Below are positions 34,344 through 44,392 of a stretch of DNA of 64,000 bases, one piece after another. The DNA comes from an uncultured Eubacteriales bacterium. Lineage in GTDB: Bacteria; Bacillota; Clostridia; Peptostreptococcales; Anaerovoracaceae. The notes below the pieces were generated by a model. That model saw nothing but the letters and a program-made list of their open reading frames with translations. It ran no database searches and was not told the origin of the DNA. The stretch is taken from positions 30,630 to 94,629 of the forward strand of contig UQXL01000006.1 of assembly GCA_900545135.1 (NCBI GenBank), in the 5' to 3' direction. The translations under genes and the position numbers were made by a program. Position 1 is the first letter of the stretch. Each line of letters starts with the position of its first letter.

Positions 34344-36551
34344 ATGAATCATACTTTAAAACGAGTGCTTGCTGTTCTGGTACTTGTTGTTACTTTTTTT
34401 GCGTGGTATGTAAGCATCTTCGGCATAGGCAAGATAGACTCTGCCAAGGACGCTTTGAAATACGGCCTTGATATAGACGGCGGCGTATATGTGGTCATGG
34501 AAGCTCAGACAGACCTGGAGGGCGAAGAACTCAGAAGTTTGATGGAACAGACGAGGGCTGTGCTGGACAACAGAGTCAATCAGATGGGTGTAGCTGAATC
34601 TTCAGTCACCATCGAGGGAGACAACAGATTGAGAATAGAGATACCCGGCGCCGATGATGCTGAAGAAGCTATTGAAGCGGTGGGAAAGACAGCCCAGCTC
34701 CAGTTCGTGCTGGCTGACGGCACGCTGGTGCTGGACGGCAGTCACGTAAAGGACGCTCAGGTGGCCACAGAAGGCGCAGGATATAAGATACTGCTGGACT
34801 TTGACGACGAGGGCGCAAAGCTGTTCGAAGAGGGAACGAGAACTGCCCTGGCAGGCACAGTCACACCGAGCATCGAGGGTATGAAATCAGATGAGATTGC
34901 CATAGTGCTGGACGATGAGATAATAGTTCACCCTCATGTCAATGGAGTCATAAGCAACGGAAGCTGCGAGATGACAGGAAATTATTCCAAGGAAGAAGCT
35001 ACGACTACGGCTGCTCTGATCAGAGGCGGTGCGCTGCCTGTAGAACTCAAGGAAGTCCAGTCGTCGGTGCAGTCGGCTACCGTCGGAGCAGACGCTCTTG
35101 ACAAATCCATAATCGCAGGAGCTATAGGGCTGGTACTGGTATTCCTTTTGATGGCAATATTCTATGGTATGCTGGGAGTGCTGGCAGACTTGGCGCTGGC
35201 TCTTTATGTGGCCATGTTTGTATGGTCAATGGCGGCATTCAATGTAGTGCTCACTCTGCCTGGCATAGCGGCTCTGATACTTTCCATCGGTATGGCGGTA
35301 GACGCCAACGTAATCATTTTCGCCAGAATCAAGGAAGAAATAGTGGCTGGCAAGAGCATCAGGGTTGCCGTAAACGCAGGCTTCAAGAACGCTCTGACCA
35401 CGGTGCTGGACGCTCAGATAACCACGCTGATAGCAGCGGTGGTACTGTACGAAGTAGGAACCACTTCCGTAAAAGGCTTCGCCTTTACGCTGATGATAGG
35501 TATAGTCATAAGTATATTTACGGCTGTAGTGATCACACAGCTCTTCATATCGCTGCTGGCCGACAGCAGGAGATTTGCCAGAAACAAATATTTCGGCGTC
35601 AGGGAAGACGGTACGCCGAGGCAGATGCTCAACAAGACTTTCCATTTCATAAAGCACAGGAAGATATTCTATGCTGTAAGTTCCGTTATAATCATAGTAG
35701 GCCTTGCATTTTCATTCATAGGCGGAATGAATTACGGCATAGACTTTACAGGCGGAACGATGATACAGGTGGATATGGGCAGGGAAGTTGCCATATCCGA
35801 CGTAGAGGATTCCATAAAAGAATTCGGACTCAGTCCGTCGGTGATATATTCAGGAGAAGACAATTCGCAGGTAGTCATAAAGACTACAGAAGCTCTTGAC
35901 AATCAGGAGAGAGCAGAGGTTATCGACGCTTTGGGAGATTCTTTCGGCATAACGGAAGAGGACGTGGTAGCTTCGGAACAGTTCGGACCTTCAGTGGGAG
36001 ACGAACTCAAGCTCAACGCTGTGAAAGCCGTAGCCATAGCCTCCGTAGGCATGCTGATATACATAATATTCAGATTTAAATCCTGGAAATACGGATTGTC
36101 AGCCATCGTGGGCGTGCTGCACGACGTGCTGATGGTAATAGCTTTCTACGCTATTTTCGGATTTACTGTAAATAATCCGTTCATTGCGGCAATACTTACT
36201 TTGGTAGGATATTCTATCAACGACACCATCGTAATTTTCGACAGAATAAGAGAAAACAAAGCTCTTTACAAAAAGGACAACAGCGAAATCAATATAGACA
36301 GGAGCATCAACAGTACTCTCAACAGAACTATCATGACTTCGCTGACGACGCTGATAGTGATGATACCGCTGTGCATAATGGTATCGTCTGGAATAAGGGA
36401 ATTCATACTTCCTCTGATGGTAGGCGTTATAGTAGGATGCTGCTCATCCATATTTATATGCAGCCCGCTCTATTACGACCTGTGCAGAGGAAAGGAAGAG
36501 TCCAAATACATTAAACAGATAAGCGCAAGCAAAAAGAAAAAGAAGAAATAA
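34344..36551 (+). CDS. secDF: Protein translocase SecDF (fused SecD and SecF)
   Basis: Uses the proton gradient to pull secreted proteins through SecYEG. A single 735-residue chain, as in Bacillus. The SecD part (1 to about 430) has the first helix, the large external P1 domain with LKYGLDIDGGVYVVMEA and DNRVNQMGVAE, and helices with SIGMAVDANVIIFARIKEEI. The SecF part starts near GGMNYGIDFTGGTMIQV and ends with VGYSINDTIVIFDRIREN. Twelve membrane helices in all. TTTTGGAGAA precedes the ATG. The Lys-rich C-terminus is cytoplasmic. Confidence 0.95.
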   Translation: MNHTLKRVLAVLVLVVTFFAWYVSIFGIGKIDSAKDALKYGLDIDGGVYVVMEAQTDLEGEELRSLMEQTRAVLDNRVNQMGVAESSVTIEGDNRLRIEIPGADDAEEAIEAVGKTAQLQFVLADGTLVLDGSHVKDAQVATEGAGYKILLDFDDEGAKLFEEGTRTALAGTVTPSIEGMKSDEIAIVLDDEIIVHPHVNGVISNGSCEMTGNYSKEEATTTAALIRGGALPVELKEVQSSVQSATVGADALDKSIIAGAIGLVLVFLLMAIFYGMLGVLADLALALYVAMFVWSMAAFNVVLTLPGIAALILSIGMAVDANVIIFARIKEEIVAGKSIRVAVNAGFKNALTTVLDAQITTLIAAVVLYEVGTTSVKGFAFTLMIGIVISIFTAVVITQLFISLLADSRRFARNKYFGVREDGTPRQMLNKTFHFIKHRKIFYAVSSVIIIVGLAFSFIGGMNYGIDFTGGTMIQVDMGREVAISDVEDSIKEFGLSPSVIYSGEDNSQVVIKTTEALDNQERAEVIDALGDSFGITEEDVVASEQFGPSVGDELKLNAVKAVAIASVGMLIYIIFRFKSWKYGLSAIVGVLHDVLMVIAFYAIFGFTVNNPFIAAILTLVGYSINDTIVIFDRIRENKALYKKDNSEINIDRSINSTLNRTIMTSLTTLIVMIPLCIMVSSGIREFILPLMVGVIVGCCSSIFICSPLYYDLCRGKEESKYIKQISASKKKKKK

Positions 36552-36579
36552 AAGACTATGATTCAGGAGTTATAGCCAG

Positions 36580-38781
36580 ATGATGACAAAAGCCGAGTTT
36601 TTAGACGAATTATTGAAAATCAACCCGAGATATAACACCGAATTGATTGGAAAAGCCTTTGACACAGGAGAAAGGCTTCACAGAGGCCAGCTGAGAAAGA
36701 GCGGCGAGCCGTATTTCATTCATCCGATCAATGTGGCGCTTATTTTGGCGCGCCTCGGCATGGACGAGAAGACGCTTATCGGCGGGCTTTTGCACGACGT
36801 GGTGGAAGACACAGAATATACGAGAGAAGAACTGGTAGAGGATTTCAACGAAGACATAGCTCTGCTGGTGGACGGCGTAACCAAGCTGGGTACCATCAAA
36901 TTTGAGTCCAAGGAAGAAGTGCAGGCGGAGAATTTCCGCAAGATGTTCCTCGCCATGTCAAAGGACATCAGGGTCCTGATAATCAAGCTGGCAGACAGGC
37001 TTCACAACATGCGCACCATAGAGTATATGAAGCCGGAAAAAATAGAAGAGAAGTGCAAGGAAACGCTGGAGATATACGCGCCGCTGGCCAGCAGGCTGGG
37101 AATTTCAGCCGTAAAATTCGAGCTGGAGGACATAGCCCTCAAATATCTTCACCCGGAGGAATTCAAAGAGCTGAAAGAGAAGGTAAGTCTGAGAAAGAGC
37201 CAGCGGGAAGAAACCATAAATACGGTCATCGAAGAGATAAAGGAATCTCTTGACGATATGAACCTTCATTACGATATTTACGGCAGAGCAAAGCATTTTT
37301 ACAGTATATACAGGAAGATGAAGTTCCAGAATAAGCAGATAGATGAGATCTTTGACCTGATAGCGGTCAGGATCATCGTCGACACTGTCAAGGACTGCTA
37401 CGCCGTTTTGGGCATCGTCCACACCATGTGGAAGCCTATTCCCGGCAGGTTCAAGGACTACATCGCCATGCCTAAGCCAAACATGTATCAGTCGCTGCAC
37501 ACCACAGTCATAGGCGATAACGGAGAGCCTTTCGAGATACAGATAAGGACTTACGAGATGCACGAAGTCGCCGAATACGGTATCGCCGCACACTGGAAAT
37601 ACAAAGAAGGCAAGGTGTCGGGCGAGACTTCCAGCGACGACATAAAGCTGGCCTGGCTCAGACAGTCTCTCGAGTGGCAGCAGGATATCAACGATCCTAA
37701 AGACTTCCTCGAGACGATGAAGATGGATCTGTTTGCAACGCAGGTATTCGTTTTCACACCGCGCGGCGACGTGATAGAGCTTCCCGCAGGCTCTACGCCG
37801 CTGGACTTCGCTTTCAAGATACACTCGGCTATCGGCTGCAAGTGCGTAGGCGCTAAAGTTAACGGTAAAATGGTTACCATCGACCACACCCTGCAGAACG
37901 GAGACATCGTAGAAATCGTCACTTCGGCCAATTCAGCCGGACCGAGCGTAGACTGGCTTAAAATTGCCAAGAGCTCCAATGCCAGAAACAAGATAAGAGG
38001 CTGGCTGAAGAAGGAAAACAAGTCGGATAAGGTGGAAAAAGGCAAAGAAATGGTTGACAAGGCCATCAGGAAGAAAGGCTATGATCCTGCTCTCTGCGCC
38101 AAGGCTGCCTACGTCAACAGAGCCATGAAAGCCATGAACTTTGCCAGCAGCGACGAGGGATACTCTCAGATGGCCAGCGGCGGCACGCTGGTCAGCAAGT
38201 TCTGCAGCCTGCTCTTTTCCTATTATAACGAGGACAACAAAGCTGAAGTCAAGACAGACGAGAGCATAATCAAGGATATAAAGGCTAAAGAAGCGCGCAA
38301 GCAGAAAAACGATCGCCGTCAGAAAGAGAGCCCCGGAGTTACCGTCAAAGGCGCCGACAATCTGATGATCAAGCTGGCAAAGTGCTGCAATCCTGTGCCG
38401 GGAGATGAAATCGTCGGTTTCATAACTAAAGGCAGAGGAATTTCAGTCCACAGAAAAGACTGTTCTAATATAGTGAGCCTTTCAGATGAAGAAAAGGCTA
38501 GATTTATAGACGTGGAGTGGGAGGATCTGAAAGCCGGAAAGTCCTACGATACCGACATATGTCTGGTGGGAAACGACAGAAAAGGCGTGATTTCAGATAT
38601 TTCAAGGGTCTGCGAGGATATGGACATACACCTTTCGGGAGTCAACGCCAAGACAGGCCGCGATGGAACACTGAATATGACCATAACCCTTTCCATCTCC
38701 AGTACCCAGGAAATGCAGAAAGTCCTGAGAGTTCTTAGAAATATCGAAGGCATACAGCACGTATACAGAGCTAAATCGTAA
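36580..38781 (+). CDS. rel: Bifunctional (p)ppGpp synthetase/hydrolase (Rel)
   Basis: Stringent-response enzyme. 733 residues with, in order, the HD hydrolase domain (about 30-200; GGLLHDVVEDTEY supplies the HD pair), the synthetase domain (about 230-350; GRAKHFYSIYRKM, then PNMYQSLHTTVIG), a TGS domain (about 390-450; VFVFTPRGDVIELPAGST), a zinc-finger-like conserved Cys segment (LAKCCNPVPGDEIVG) and a C-terminal ACT domain that senses ribosome state. Both catalytic sites look intact. AGGAG lies 10 bases upstream; a second ATG immediately follows the first. Start of the rel-dtd-hydrolase-hemZ-hisS-aspS series. Confidence 0.96.
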   Translation: MMTKAEFLDELLKINPRYNTELIGKAFDTGERLHRGQLRKSGEPYFIHPINVALILARLGMDEKTLIGGLLHDVVEDTEYTREELVEDFNEDIALLVDGVTKLGTIKFESKEEVQAENFRKMFLAMSKDIRVLIIKLADRLHNMRTIEYMKPEKIEEKCKETLEIYAPLASRLGISAVKFELEDIALKYLHPEEFKELKEKVSLRKSQREETINTVIEEIKESLDDMNLHYDIYGRAKHFYSIYRKMKFQNKQIDEIFDLIAVRIIVDTVKDCYAVLGIVHTMWKPIPGRFKDYIAMPKPNMYQSLHTTVIGDNGEPFEIQIRTYEMHEVAEYGIAAHWKYKEGKVSGETSSDDIKLAWLRQSLEWQQDINDPKDFLETMKMDLFATQVFVFTPRGDVIELPAGSTPLDFAFKIHSAIGCKCVGAKVNGKMVTIDHTLQNGDIVEIVTSANSAGPSVDWLKIAKSSNARNKIRGWLKKENKSDKVEKGKEMVDKAIRKKGYDPALCAKAAYVNRAMKAMNFASSDEGYSQMASGGTLVSKFCSLLFSYYNEDNKAEVKTDESIIKDIKAKEARKQKNDRRQKESPGVTVKGADNLMIKLAKCCNPVPGDEIVGFITKGRGISVHRKDCSNIVSLSDEEKARFIDVEWEDLKAGKSYDTDICLVGNDRKGVISDISRVCEDMDIHLSGVNAKTGRDGTLNMTITLSISSTQEMQKVLRVLRNIEGIQHVYRAKS

Positions 38782-38804
38782 AACCGAAAAGTGGAGAAAA
38801 ACTG

Positions 38805-39254
38805 ATGAGAGCAGTAGTACAGAGAGTCGCCGAGGCCGACGTTTCGGCAGAGGGCAGAACGACGGGCAGCATAGGTCCTGGCCTTGTGGTTCTCCTCGGA
38901 GTAGAAGAGGGCGACAGCGAAAGAGACGCCGATTACATGGCGGATAAGATAACCGGCCTGAGAATCTTTGAAGATGAGGCCGGGAAGATGAACCTTTCCA
39001 TAAAGGATGCCGGCGGAAAGATACTGGCAGTATCCCAGTTCACTCTGCTGGGAGACGCGAGAAAAGGCAAGCGTCCCAGCTTTTCATCGGCCGCCAGGCC
39101 TGAAGAAGCAAACAGATTATACCGCTATTTTATCAGCAAGGTTAACGACTGCGGAGTAGCGACTGAGGAAGGCGTATTTCAGGCTGAAATGATGGTCAGA
39201 ATATATAACGACGGTCCGGTCACCATACTTTTAGACAGCAGAAAACTGTTTTGA
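38805..39254 (+). CDS. dtd: D-aminoacyl-tRNA deacylase
   Basis: Removes D-amino acids and wrongly attached glycine from tRNA. 149 residues, the normal size. The catalytic SQFTLLGD motif and the substrate-chirality motif with NDGPVTILLDS are both present; the N-terminus MRAVVQRVAEADVS is typical. It follows rel by 23 bases, an arrangement common in Firmicutes. Confidence 0.95.
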   Translation: MRAVVQRVAEADVSAEGRTTGSIGPGLVVLLGVEEGDSERDADYMADKITGLRIFEDEAGKMNLSIKDAGGKILAVSQFTLLGDARKGKRPSFSSAARPEEANRLYRYFISKVNDCGVATEEGVFQAEMMVRIYNDGPVTILLDSRKLF

Positions 39255-39270
39255 TTCCGGACGCCGAGAG

Positions 39271-39286
39271 CATTGAATCATTGAAA
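39271..39286 (+). repeat. 8-bp tandem duplication in the dtd-hydrolase spacer
   Basis: cattgaat (39271-39278) and cattgaaa (39279-39286), 7 of 8 identical, within the 50-base gap after dtd. Confidence 0.6.
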
Positions 39287-39304
39287 TTTTCCAAGAGGTG
39301 AGAA

Positions 39305-39925
39305 ATGAAGATCACAAGATACATGACAGGTCCCATACAGGCCAATACTTATCTGGTATATGACGAAGAAACTAAAAAGGGCTTCATGGTGGATCCCGGT
39401 GGATATGAGCCAAGAATAACTGCACAGATCAAAGATGAAAACGTGGAGCTTGAATATATAATACTTACCCATGGCCATGGAGACCATATCGGAGGCGTGG
39501 AAGGGTTCAGGAAAGACTTTCCGCAGGCAAAGGTTGTGGCATGCAGAGAAGAAGAAAAGATGCTTCACGATCCTGTAGCCAACTGCTCAATAGAGATGTT
39601 CAGAAAATCCATAATTGTAGATGCCGATATTCTAGTCGGTGATAAGGACACTCTCAGCGTAGGCAATATGGAGCTGACTTTCATCCATACGCCGGGTCAT
39701 ACAGAGGGCGGCATGTGCATCTACACGGATAAGCATCTGTTCAGCGGAGACACGCTTTTCTGCCGTTCCATAGGAAGAACTGATTTTCCGGGCGGAAACT
39801 TTGACGATATAATAAAGTCCATAAAGGAAAAACTGTTCGCGTTCCCAGACGACACCAAGGTCCTCCCCGGCCACATGGGCGAGACGACCATAGGTGACGA
39901 GAAGAGAGGAAACCCTTTTGTATAG
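39305..39925 (+). CDS. MBL-fold metallo-hydrolase (glyoxalase II-like)
   Basis: A 206-residue single-domain metallo-beta-lactamase-fold hydrolase. Metal ligands: THGHGDH at about residues 56-62, the His of HTPGHTEG, the Asp of LFSGDTLF, and a C-terminal His in PGHMGETT. It resembles the YcbL/YqgX group of short glyoxalase II-like thioesterases; the true substrate is unknown. AAGAGGTG precedes the ATG. Together with dtd it may deal with damaged or misacylated metabolites, though that is only positional. The downstream gene probably starts 8 bases before this stop. Confidence 0.88.
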   Translation: MKITRYMTGPIQANTYLVYDEETKKGFMVDPGGYEPRITAQIKDENVELEYIILTHGHGDHIGGVEGFRKDFPQAKVVACREEEKMLHDPVANCSIEMFRKSIIVDADILVGDKDTLSVGNMELTFIHTPGHTEGGMCIYTDKHLFSGDTLFCRSIGRTDFPGGNFDDIIKSIKEKLFAFPDDTKVLPGHMGETTIGDEKRGNPFV

Positions 39926-41303
39926 AATAAAGCTGAACGGTATAAAAGATAAATATGATTTCAACGAGCTGATAAAGATATTCTTAAGACCGGATCAGTA
40001 TGAAGTCTTGACGGAGGACGATCCGGAGAACGGAGAAAATCATGAGAAGGCAGAGCTTATCGAAATAAACGAAAACCGCAGCACAGACAAGAACGCCGTC
40101 AAGCGGGAGATATACCGGAAGCTGAGCCTGATAACGGGCAAAAGGCCGCCGTGGGGCATACTCACAGGCGTGAGGCCGGTGAAGCTGGCAGGGGAGATAG
40201 TAAGAGCGTCAGCCGGCGATGAGAATGCCCCGGCGATTTTGCAGGAAGAATATCTGCTCAGCGAAGAAAAATCCAATCTGCTGACGGATATTTACGGCTA
40301 TCAGCAGCGCGTTTTAGACAGAGCGTCGGACAAATCGACCGGCGTGTATATCGGCATACCGTTCTGTCCGACCAGATGTCTCTACTGTTCGTTCACGTCC
40401 AATCAGAAAGGCCCGGAGGACATAGAAAGCTATCTTTCCGCGCTTTTCAAAGAGATTGAATACTGCGGCCAAGGGATGAAAGATTCAGGCGTATGGGCCG
40501 AGACCATATACATAGGCGGAGGAACGCCGACCACTCTGACAGCGCAGCAGCTCAACAGGCTGCTGGAAAAGATAAGTCAGTGCTTCGACCTTTACCGGGT
40601 GACCGAGTTCACCGTGGAAGCTGGGCGGCCGGACACGATAAGCGAAGAAAAGCTCGATGTTATAAAAAACCATGGCATCAGGCGCATCAGCATAAATCCT
40701 CAGACCATGAAAGACGAGACTCTGAAGCTCATCGGCCGCGAGCACAGCGCCGTCGAGATAAGAGAAGCCTTTGAAACCGCAAAAAAATGCGGCGGTTTCA
40801 TCATTAACGCCGATCTTATAGCCGGACTGCCGGGCGAGACGCCGGAAGATTTCGAGAGCTCTCTCAGAGAAGTCATTTCCCTTGATCCGTCCAATATAAC
40901 GGTGCATACTCTGGCGGTAAAGAAAGCTTCCAGGCTGATAGAAGCTGACGAAGACTTTCATTACAAGCAGGCGGATGTGGTCGGTAAGATGCTTAAGACC
41001 AGCGCCGACGTGCTGAAAGAAGCGGGCTACAGACCTTATTATCTTTACAGGCAGAAGCACATGGCCGGCGCTCTGGAAAATGTCGGATACTGCAGAGACG
41101 ATACGCCGTGCATATATAATATAAGGATAATGGACGAGAGCCAGAGCATCCTCGCCCTCGGAGCAGGAGGCATAAGCAAAAAGTATTATCCTGCTGAAAA
41201 CAGGCTTGAACGGGTGCCCAACGTATCCAACTACGAAATTTACATCGAGAGAATAGATGAAATGATAGACAGAAAGAGAAAAAATTTTTTCAAGGAGGTA
41301 TAG
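39918..41303 (+). CDS. hemZ: Coproporphyrinogen III oxidase-like radical SAM enzyme (HemZ)
   Basis: Radical SAM protein of the oxygen-independent coproporphyrinogen dehydrogenase family, HemZ branch. About 461 residues: an N-terminal domain of about 130 residues special to HemZ (with GKRPPWGILTGVRPVKL), then the radical SAM barrel with the cluster motif CPTRCLYCSF and a SAM-binding IYIGGGTPTTL. The C-terminal HemN-type part has MDESQSILALGAGG. The branch's role in heme synthesis is not always confirmed, and no other heme genes adjoin. I favour TTG 39918 (MYRIKLNG) because AGAGG lies 8 bases upstream and relatives begin with such a sequence; a GTG at 39894 adds 8 residues. Confidence 0.85.
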   Translation: MYRIKLNGIKDKYDFNELIKIFLRPDQYEVLTEDDPENGENHEKAELIEINENRSTDKNAVKREIYRKLSLITGKRPPWGILTGVRPVKLAGEIVRASAGDENAPAILQEEYLLSEEKSNLLTDIYGYQQRVLDRASDKSTGVYIGIPFCPTRCLYCSFTSNQKGPEDIESYLSALFKEIEYCGQGMKDSGVWAETIYIGGGTPTTLTAQQLNRLLEKISQCFDLYRVTEFTVEAGRPDTISEEKLDVIKNHGIRRISINPQTMKDETLKLIGREHSAVEIREAFETAKKCGGFIINADLIAGLPGETPEDFESSLREVISLDPSNITVHTLAVKKASRLIEADEDFHYKQADVVGKMLKTSADVLKEAGYRPYYLYRQKHMAGALENVGYCRDDTPCIYNIRIMDESQSILALGAGGISKKYYPAENRLERVPNVSNYEIYIERIDEMIDRKRKNFFKEV

Positions 41304-41306
41304 GAA

Positions 41307-42560
41307 GTGTTAACCAATGCGCCAAAAGGAACTAAAGATATATTGCCCGGTCAGGTGCACAAGTGGCATTACGTGGAGAAGAAGTTTGCCGATATATGCA
41401 GGAAATACGGCTTCAAAGAGATAAGAACGCCTATGTTCGAGCATACGGAAGTCTTTGCCAGAGGAATCGGCGATACTACAGACGTAGTGCAGAAAGAAAT
41501 GTACACCTTCAACGACCATGCCGGCAGGAGCATAACCCTCAAGCCGGAAGGCACATCGGGAGCTGTCAGGGCTTTCATAGAGCACAAACAGTATGCTGAA
41601 GTTCAGCCTACCAAGTATTATTACGATACCGACTGTTTCAGGTACGAAAAGCCCCAGTCGGGAAGACTCAGACACTTCCATCAGTTTGGAATAGAAGTCT
41701 TCGGAACGCCAAACATGCTGGCGGACGCGGAAGTTATCGCCCTCGGATACGATTTTCTGACAGACCTTGGAATAACCGAAATAGAACTGAGAATCAACAG
41801 CGTCGGCTGTCCTGAATGCAGGAGGAAACACAGAGAAGCGCTCAAAGATTTTCTCCGGCCAAAATACGACCAGCTGTGCAACACATGCAAAGACAGATTC
41901 GACAGAAACCCCATGAGGATACTGGACTGCAAATCGGAGACATGCAAAGAACTGGTACAGGGAGCGCCGATGATGCTGGATTATCTCTGCGATGACTGCA
42001 GACAGGCCTTTGAAGAGCTGAAGGCCAACCTGACGTCTATGGGCATAGAATACACGGTAGACCCGGGCATCGTCAGGGGCCTGGATTACTACACAAAGAC
42101 GGCCTTTGAATTCGTGACGACCAAGATAGGCGCGCAGGGGACAGTCTGCGGCGGAGGAAGATATGATCACCTGGTCGAGGAACTGGGCGGACCGCCTATC
42201 CCTGGAGTCGGCTTCGGCCTGGGTATAGAGAGGCTCATAATGCTGATGGAAGCCAATAATGTATATTTCCCTGAAGAAAACAAAGTGGACGTATTCATCG
42301 CCGTCATGGGAGACGCGGCTAAGGCTTTCGGCCTGAAACTATGCAGAGAGCTGAGGCTCAAAGGCGTGGTGGCCGAAATGGATACGCTGGCCAGAAATAT
42401 AAAAGGGCAGTTTAAATACGCCGACAGACTGGGCGCCAGGTATACTCTGGTCATAGGAGAAGACGAGCTGGCAAAGGGCGTGGTGTCCCTAAAAGACATG
42501 GCTAAGTCAGAACAGAGAGAGATAAAGATAGAAGATATATACAAAGAAATCACAAAATAA
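41307..42560 (+). CDS. hisS: Histidyl-tRNA synthetase
   Basis: Class II synthetase, 417 residues. Motif 2 with FRYEKPQSGRLRHFHQFG, the HisRS-specific histidine-binding RGLDYYTKTAFEF, motif 3 GFGLGIERL, and the C-terminal anticodon-binding domain from about residue 325. A Cys-rich stretch in the middle (GCPECRRKHREA, CNTCKDR, CLCDDCRQA-like) is seen in clostridial enzymes. It starts with GTG behind a perfect AAGGAGGT, 4 bases after hemZ. No T-box precedes it. Its last six codons are repeated in the spacer (42543-42596). Confidence 0.96.
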   Translation: MLTNAPKGTKDILPGQVHKWHYVEKKFADICRKYGFKEIRTPMFEHTEVFARGIGDTTDVVQKEMYTFNDHAGRSITLKPEGTSGAVRAFIEHKQYAEVQPTKYYYDTDCFRYEKPQSGRLRHFHQFGIEVFGTPNMLADAEVIALGYDFLTDLGITEIELRINSVGCPECRRKHREALKDFLRPKYDQLCNTCKDRFDRNPMRILDCKSETCKELVQGAPMMLDYLCDDCRQAFEELKANLTSMGIEYTVDPGIVRGLDYYTKTAFEFVTTKIGAQGTVCGGGRYDHLVEELGGPPIPGVGFGLGIERLIMLMEANNVYFPEENKVDVFIAVMGDAAKAFGLKLCRELRLKGVVAEMDTLARNIKGQFKYADRLGARYTLVIGEDELAKGVVSLKDMAKSEQREIKIEDIYKEITK

Positions 42561-42596
42561 AGAGAAATCGCAAGATCAAGAGAAATCAAAAGATAA
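42543..42596 (+). repeat. 18-bp triplicated unit spanning the hisS stop codon
   Basis: Three adjacent 18-base units starting at 42543, 42561 and 42579, beginning aaagaaatc, agagaaatc and agagaaatc. Pairwise identity is 14-15 of 18. The first contains the hisS TAA; the third ends just before the aspS ribosome-binding site. Confidence 0.8.
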
Positions 42597-42614
42597 CAGG
42601 AGTTGACATATAAG

Positions 42615-44387
42615 ATGAGTACTTTACTTAAGAGGACCCACATGTGCGGAACTCTCACGATAGAAACAGAGGGAACAGAAGTAGTCTTAAACGGCTGGGT
42701 AGCTAAACAGAGAAATCTGGGAGGCCTTATCTTCGTCGATTTGAGAGACAAGACGGGAATAGTACAGGTGATTTTTGACGACACCATACCTGAAGAACTG
42801 TTTGCTCTGGCCGATTCCTTAAGGAGCGAATATGTGGTGGGAGTAAAAGGCGTAGTAAGAGAGAGAAGCTCAAAGAACCCAAATCTTACCACAGGAGATA
42901 TAGAAGTGCTGGCCAGCGACCTTGTCGTATATTCGGAAGCAGATACACCGCCTATATACATCAAGGACGACGATAATGTAGACGACAATCTCAGACTCAA
43001 ATACAGATATCTCGATCTGAGAAAGCTTAAGATGCAGAGAAATCTAGCCTTTCGCCATAAAGTAACCAAGATAGCCCGCGACTATTTCGACGAATGTGGA
43101 TTTACGGAAGTGGAAACTCCCATGCTGATAAAATCCACTCCAGAAGGCGCGAGAGACTACATCGTGCCAAGCAGAGTTTATCCCGGTTCGTTTTACGCTC
43201 TGCCCCAGTCACCGCAGCTGTTCAAGCAGCTGCTGATGGTAGGCGGCCTGGACAGATACATGCAGATAGTCAAATGTTTCAGGGACGAAGATCTGCGAGC
43301 TGACAGACAGCCTGAATTCACTCAGATAGATTTGGAAATGTCCTTTGTGGATATGGACGACATAATTTCGATTCAGGAAGGCTTCCTTAAGAGACTTTTC
43401 ATGGAACTGCTGGAAGTGGATATACCGGTACCTTTCCCAAGACTCACCTGGGAAGAGGCGATGGAGAGATACGGCTCCGACAAGCCTGACACGAGATTCG
43501 GTTTTGAACTGAAAAAGCTCAACGAGAAGGTGGCAGACTGCGGATTCAGAGTCTTCACCGACGCTCTGGCAAGCGGCGGAGACGTGAGAGGTATCTGCAT
43601 AGATGGAGGTTCAGACAAGTTCAGCAGAAAAGATATCGACAAGCTGACAGAGGCCGCCAAAAGCTACGGCGTCAAGGGCTTGGTATGGATAAGAGTAAAC
43701 GACGGAGAATTCAGCTCATCAGTCAATAAATTTTTCAGCCAGGAACAGCTGGCGGACATAGCTTCCGTATTCGATGCGAAAACTGGAGATTTGATACTCA
43801 TAGCGGCAGATAAGCCGAAAGTCGTATTCGATTCTCTGGGATTCCTGAGAAGAGAAATAGCCAGGAAGATGGGGCTGCTCAGCGATTTCAAGTATAATCT
43901 GCTGTGGGTAGTGGATTTTCCTCTCTTTGAGAAAGACGATGAGACAGGAGAACTCAAGGCCATGCACCATCCTTTCACTTCGCCGAAAGCCGACCAGATA
44001 GAGCTTCTCGACACTGCTCCGGAAAAAGTCAAGGCCGACGCTTATGACATCGTCCTCAACGGCGTGGAACTGGGCGGAGGCTCGATAAGGATACACGACA
44101 GAAAGCTTCAGTCCAAGATGTTTGAGGTTCTGGGGCTGACCAAAGAGGAATGTGAGGAAAAATTCGGTTTCCTGATAGAGGCTTTCAAATACGGAGCGCC
44201 GCCTCACGGAGGACTGGCTTACGGCCTGGACAGACTGGTGATGCTGCTCCTGGCAGAGCCTTCCATCAGAGAAGTCATGGCTTTTCCTAAGAATCAGAAC
44301 GCTCAGTGCCTCGTGAGCGAGGCCCCTGCTCCTGTGGACGACGCACAGCTGGAAGAACTGGGTATAAAGACGGAAGAACAGAGGTAG
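42615..44387 (+). CDS. aspS: Aspartyl-tRNA synthetase
   Basis: Class II synthetase, bacterial form of 590 residues: N-terminal OB-fold anticodon domain (about 1-110), catalytic core with motif 2 FRDEDLRADRQPEFTQID, a large GAD-type insertion (about 290-420), and motif 3 GGLAYGLDRLVMLLL. Start ATG 42615 with AGGAG upstream; an in-frame TTG at 42603 abuts that site. Whether it is discriminating or also charges tRNA-Asn cannot be read reliably here. Follows hisS, as in Bacillus. Confidence 0.95.
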   Translation: MSTLLKRTHMCGTLTIETEGTEVVLNGWVAKQRNLGGLIFVDLRDKTGIVQVIFDDTIPEELFALADSLRSEYVVGVKGVVRERSSKNPNLTTGDIEVLASDLVVYSEADTPPIYIKDDDNVDDNLRLKYRYLDLRKLKMQRNLAFRHKVTKIARDYFDECGFTEVETPMLIKSTPEGARDYIVPSRVYPGSFYALPQSPQLFKQLLMVGGLDRYMQIVKCFRDEDLRADRQPEFTQIDLEMSFVDMDDIISIQEGFLKRLFMELLEVDIPVPFPRLTWEEAMERYGSDKPDTRFGFELKKLNEKVADCGFRVFTDALASGGDVRGICIDGGSDKFSRKDIDKLTEAAKSYGVKGLVWIRVNDGEFSSSVNKFFSQEQLADIASVFDAKTGDLILIAADKPKVVFDSLGFLRREIARKMGLLSDFKYNLLWVVDFPLFEKDDETGELKAMHHPFTSPKADQIELLDTAPEKVKADAYDIVLNGVELGGGSIRIHDRKLQSKMFEVLGLTKEECEEKFGFLIEAFKYGAPPHGGLAYGLDRLVMLLLAEPSIREVMAFPKNQNAQCLVSEAPAPVDDAQLEELGIKTEEQR

Positions 44388-44392
44388 ATATC

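Noticed and set aside
37105..37887. Long open frame antisense to rel
   Set aside because: Overlaps catalytic and TGS domains of rel; no initiation signals.
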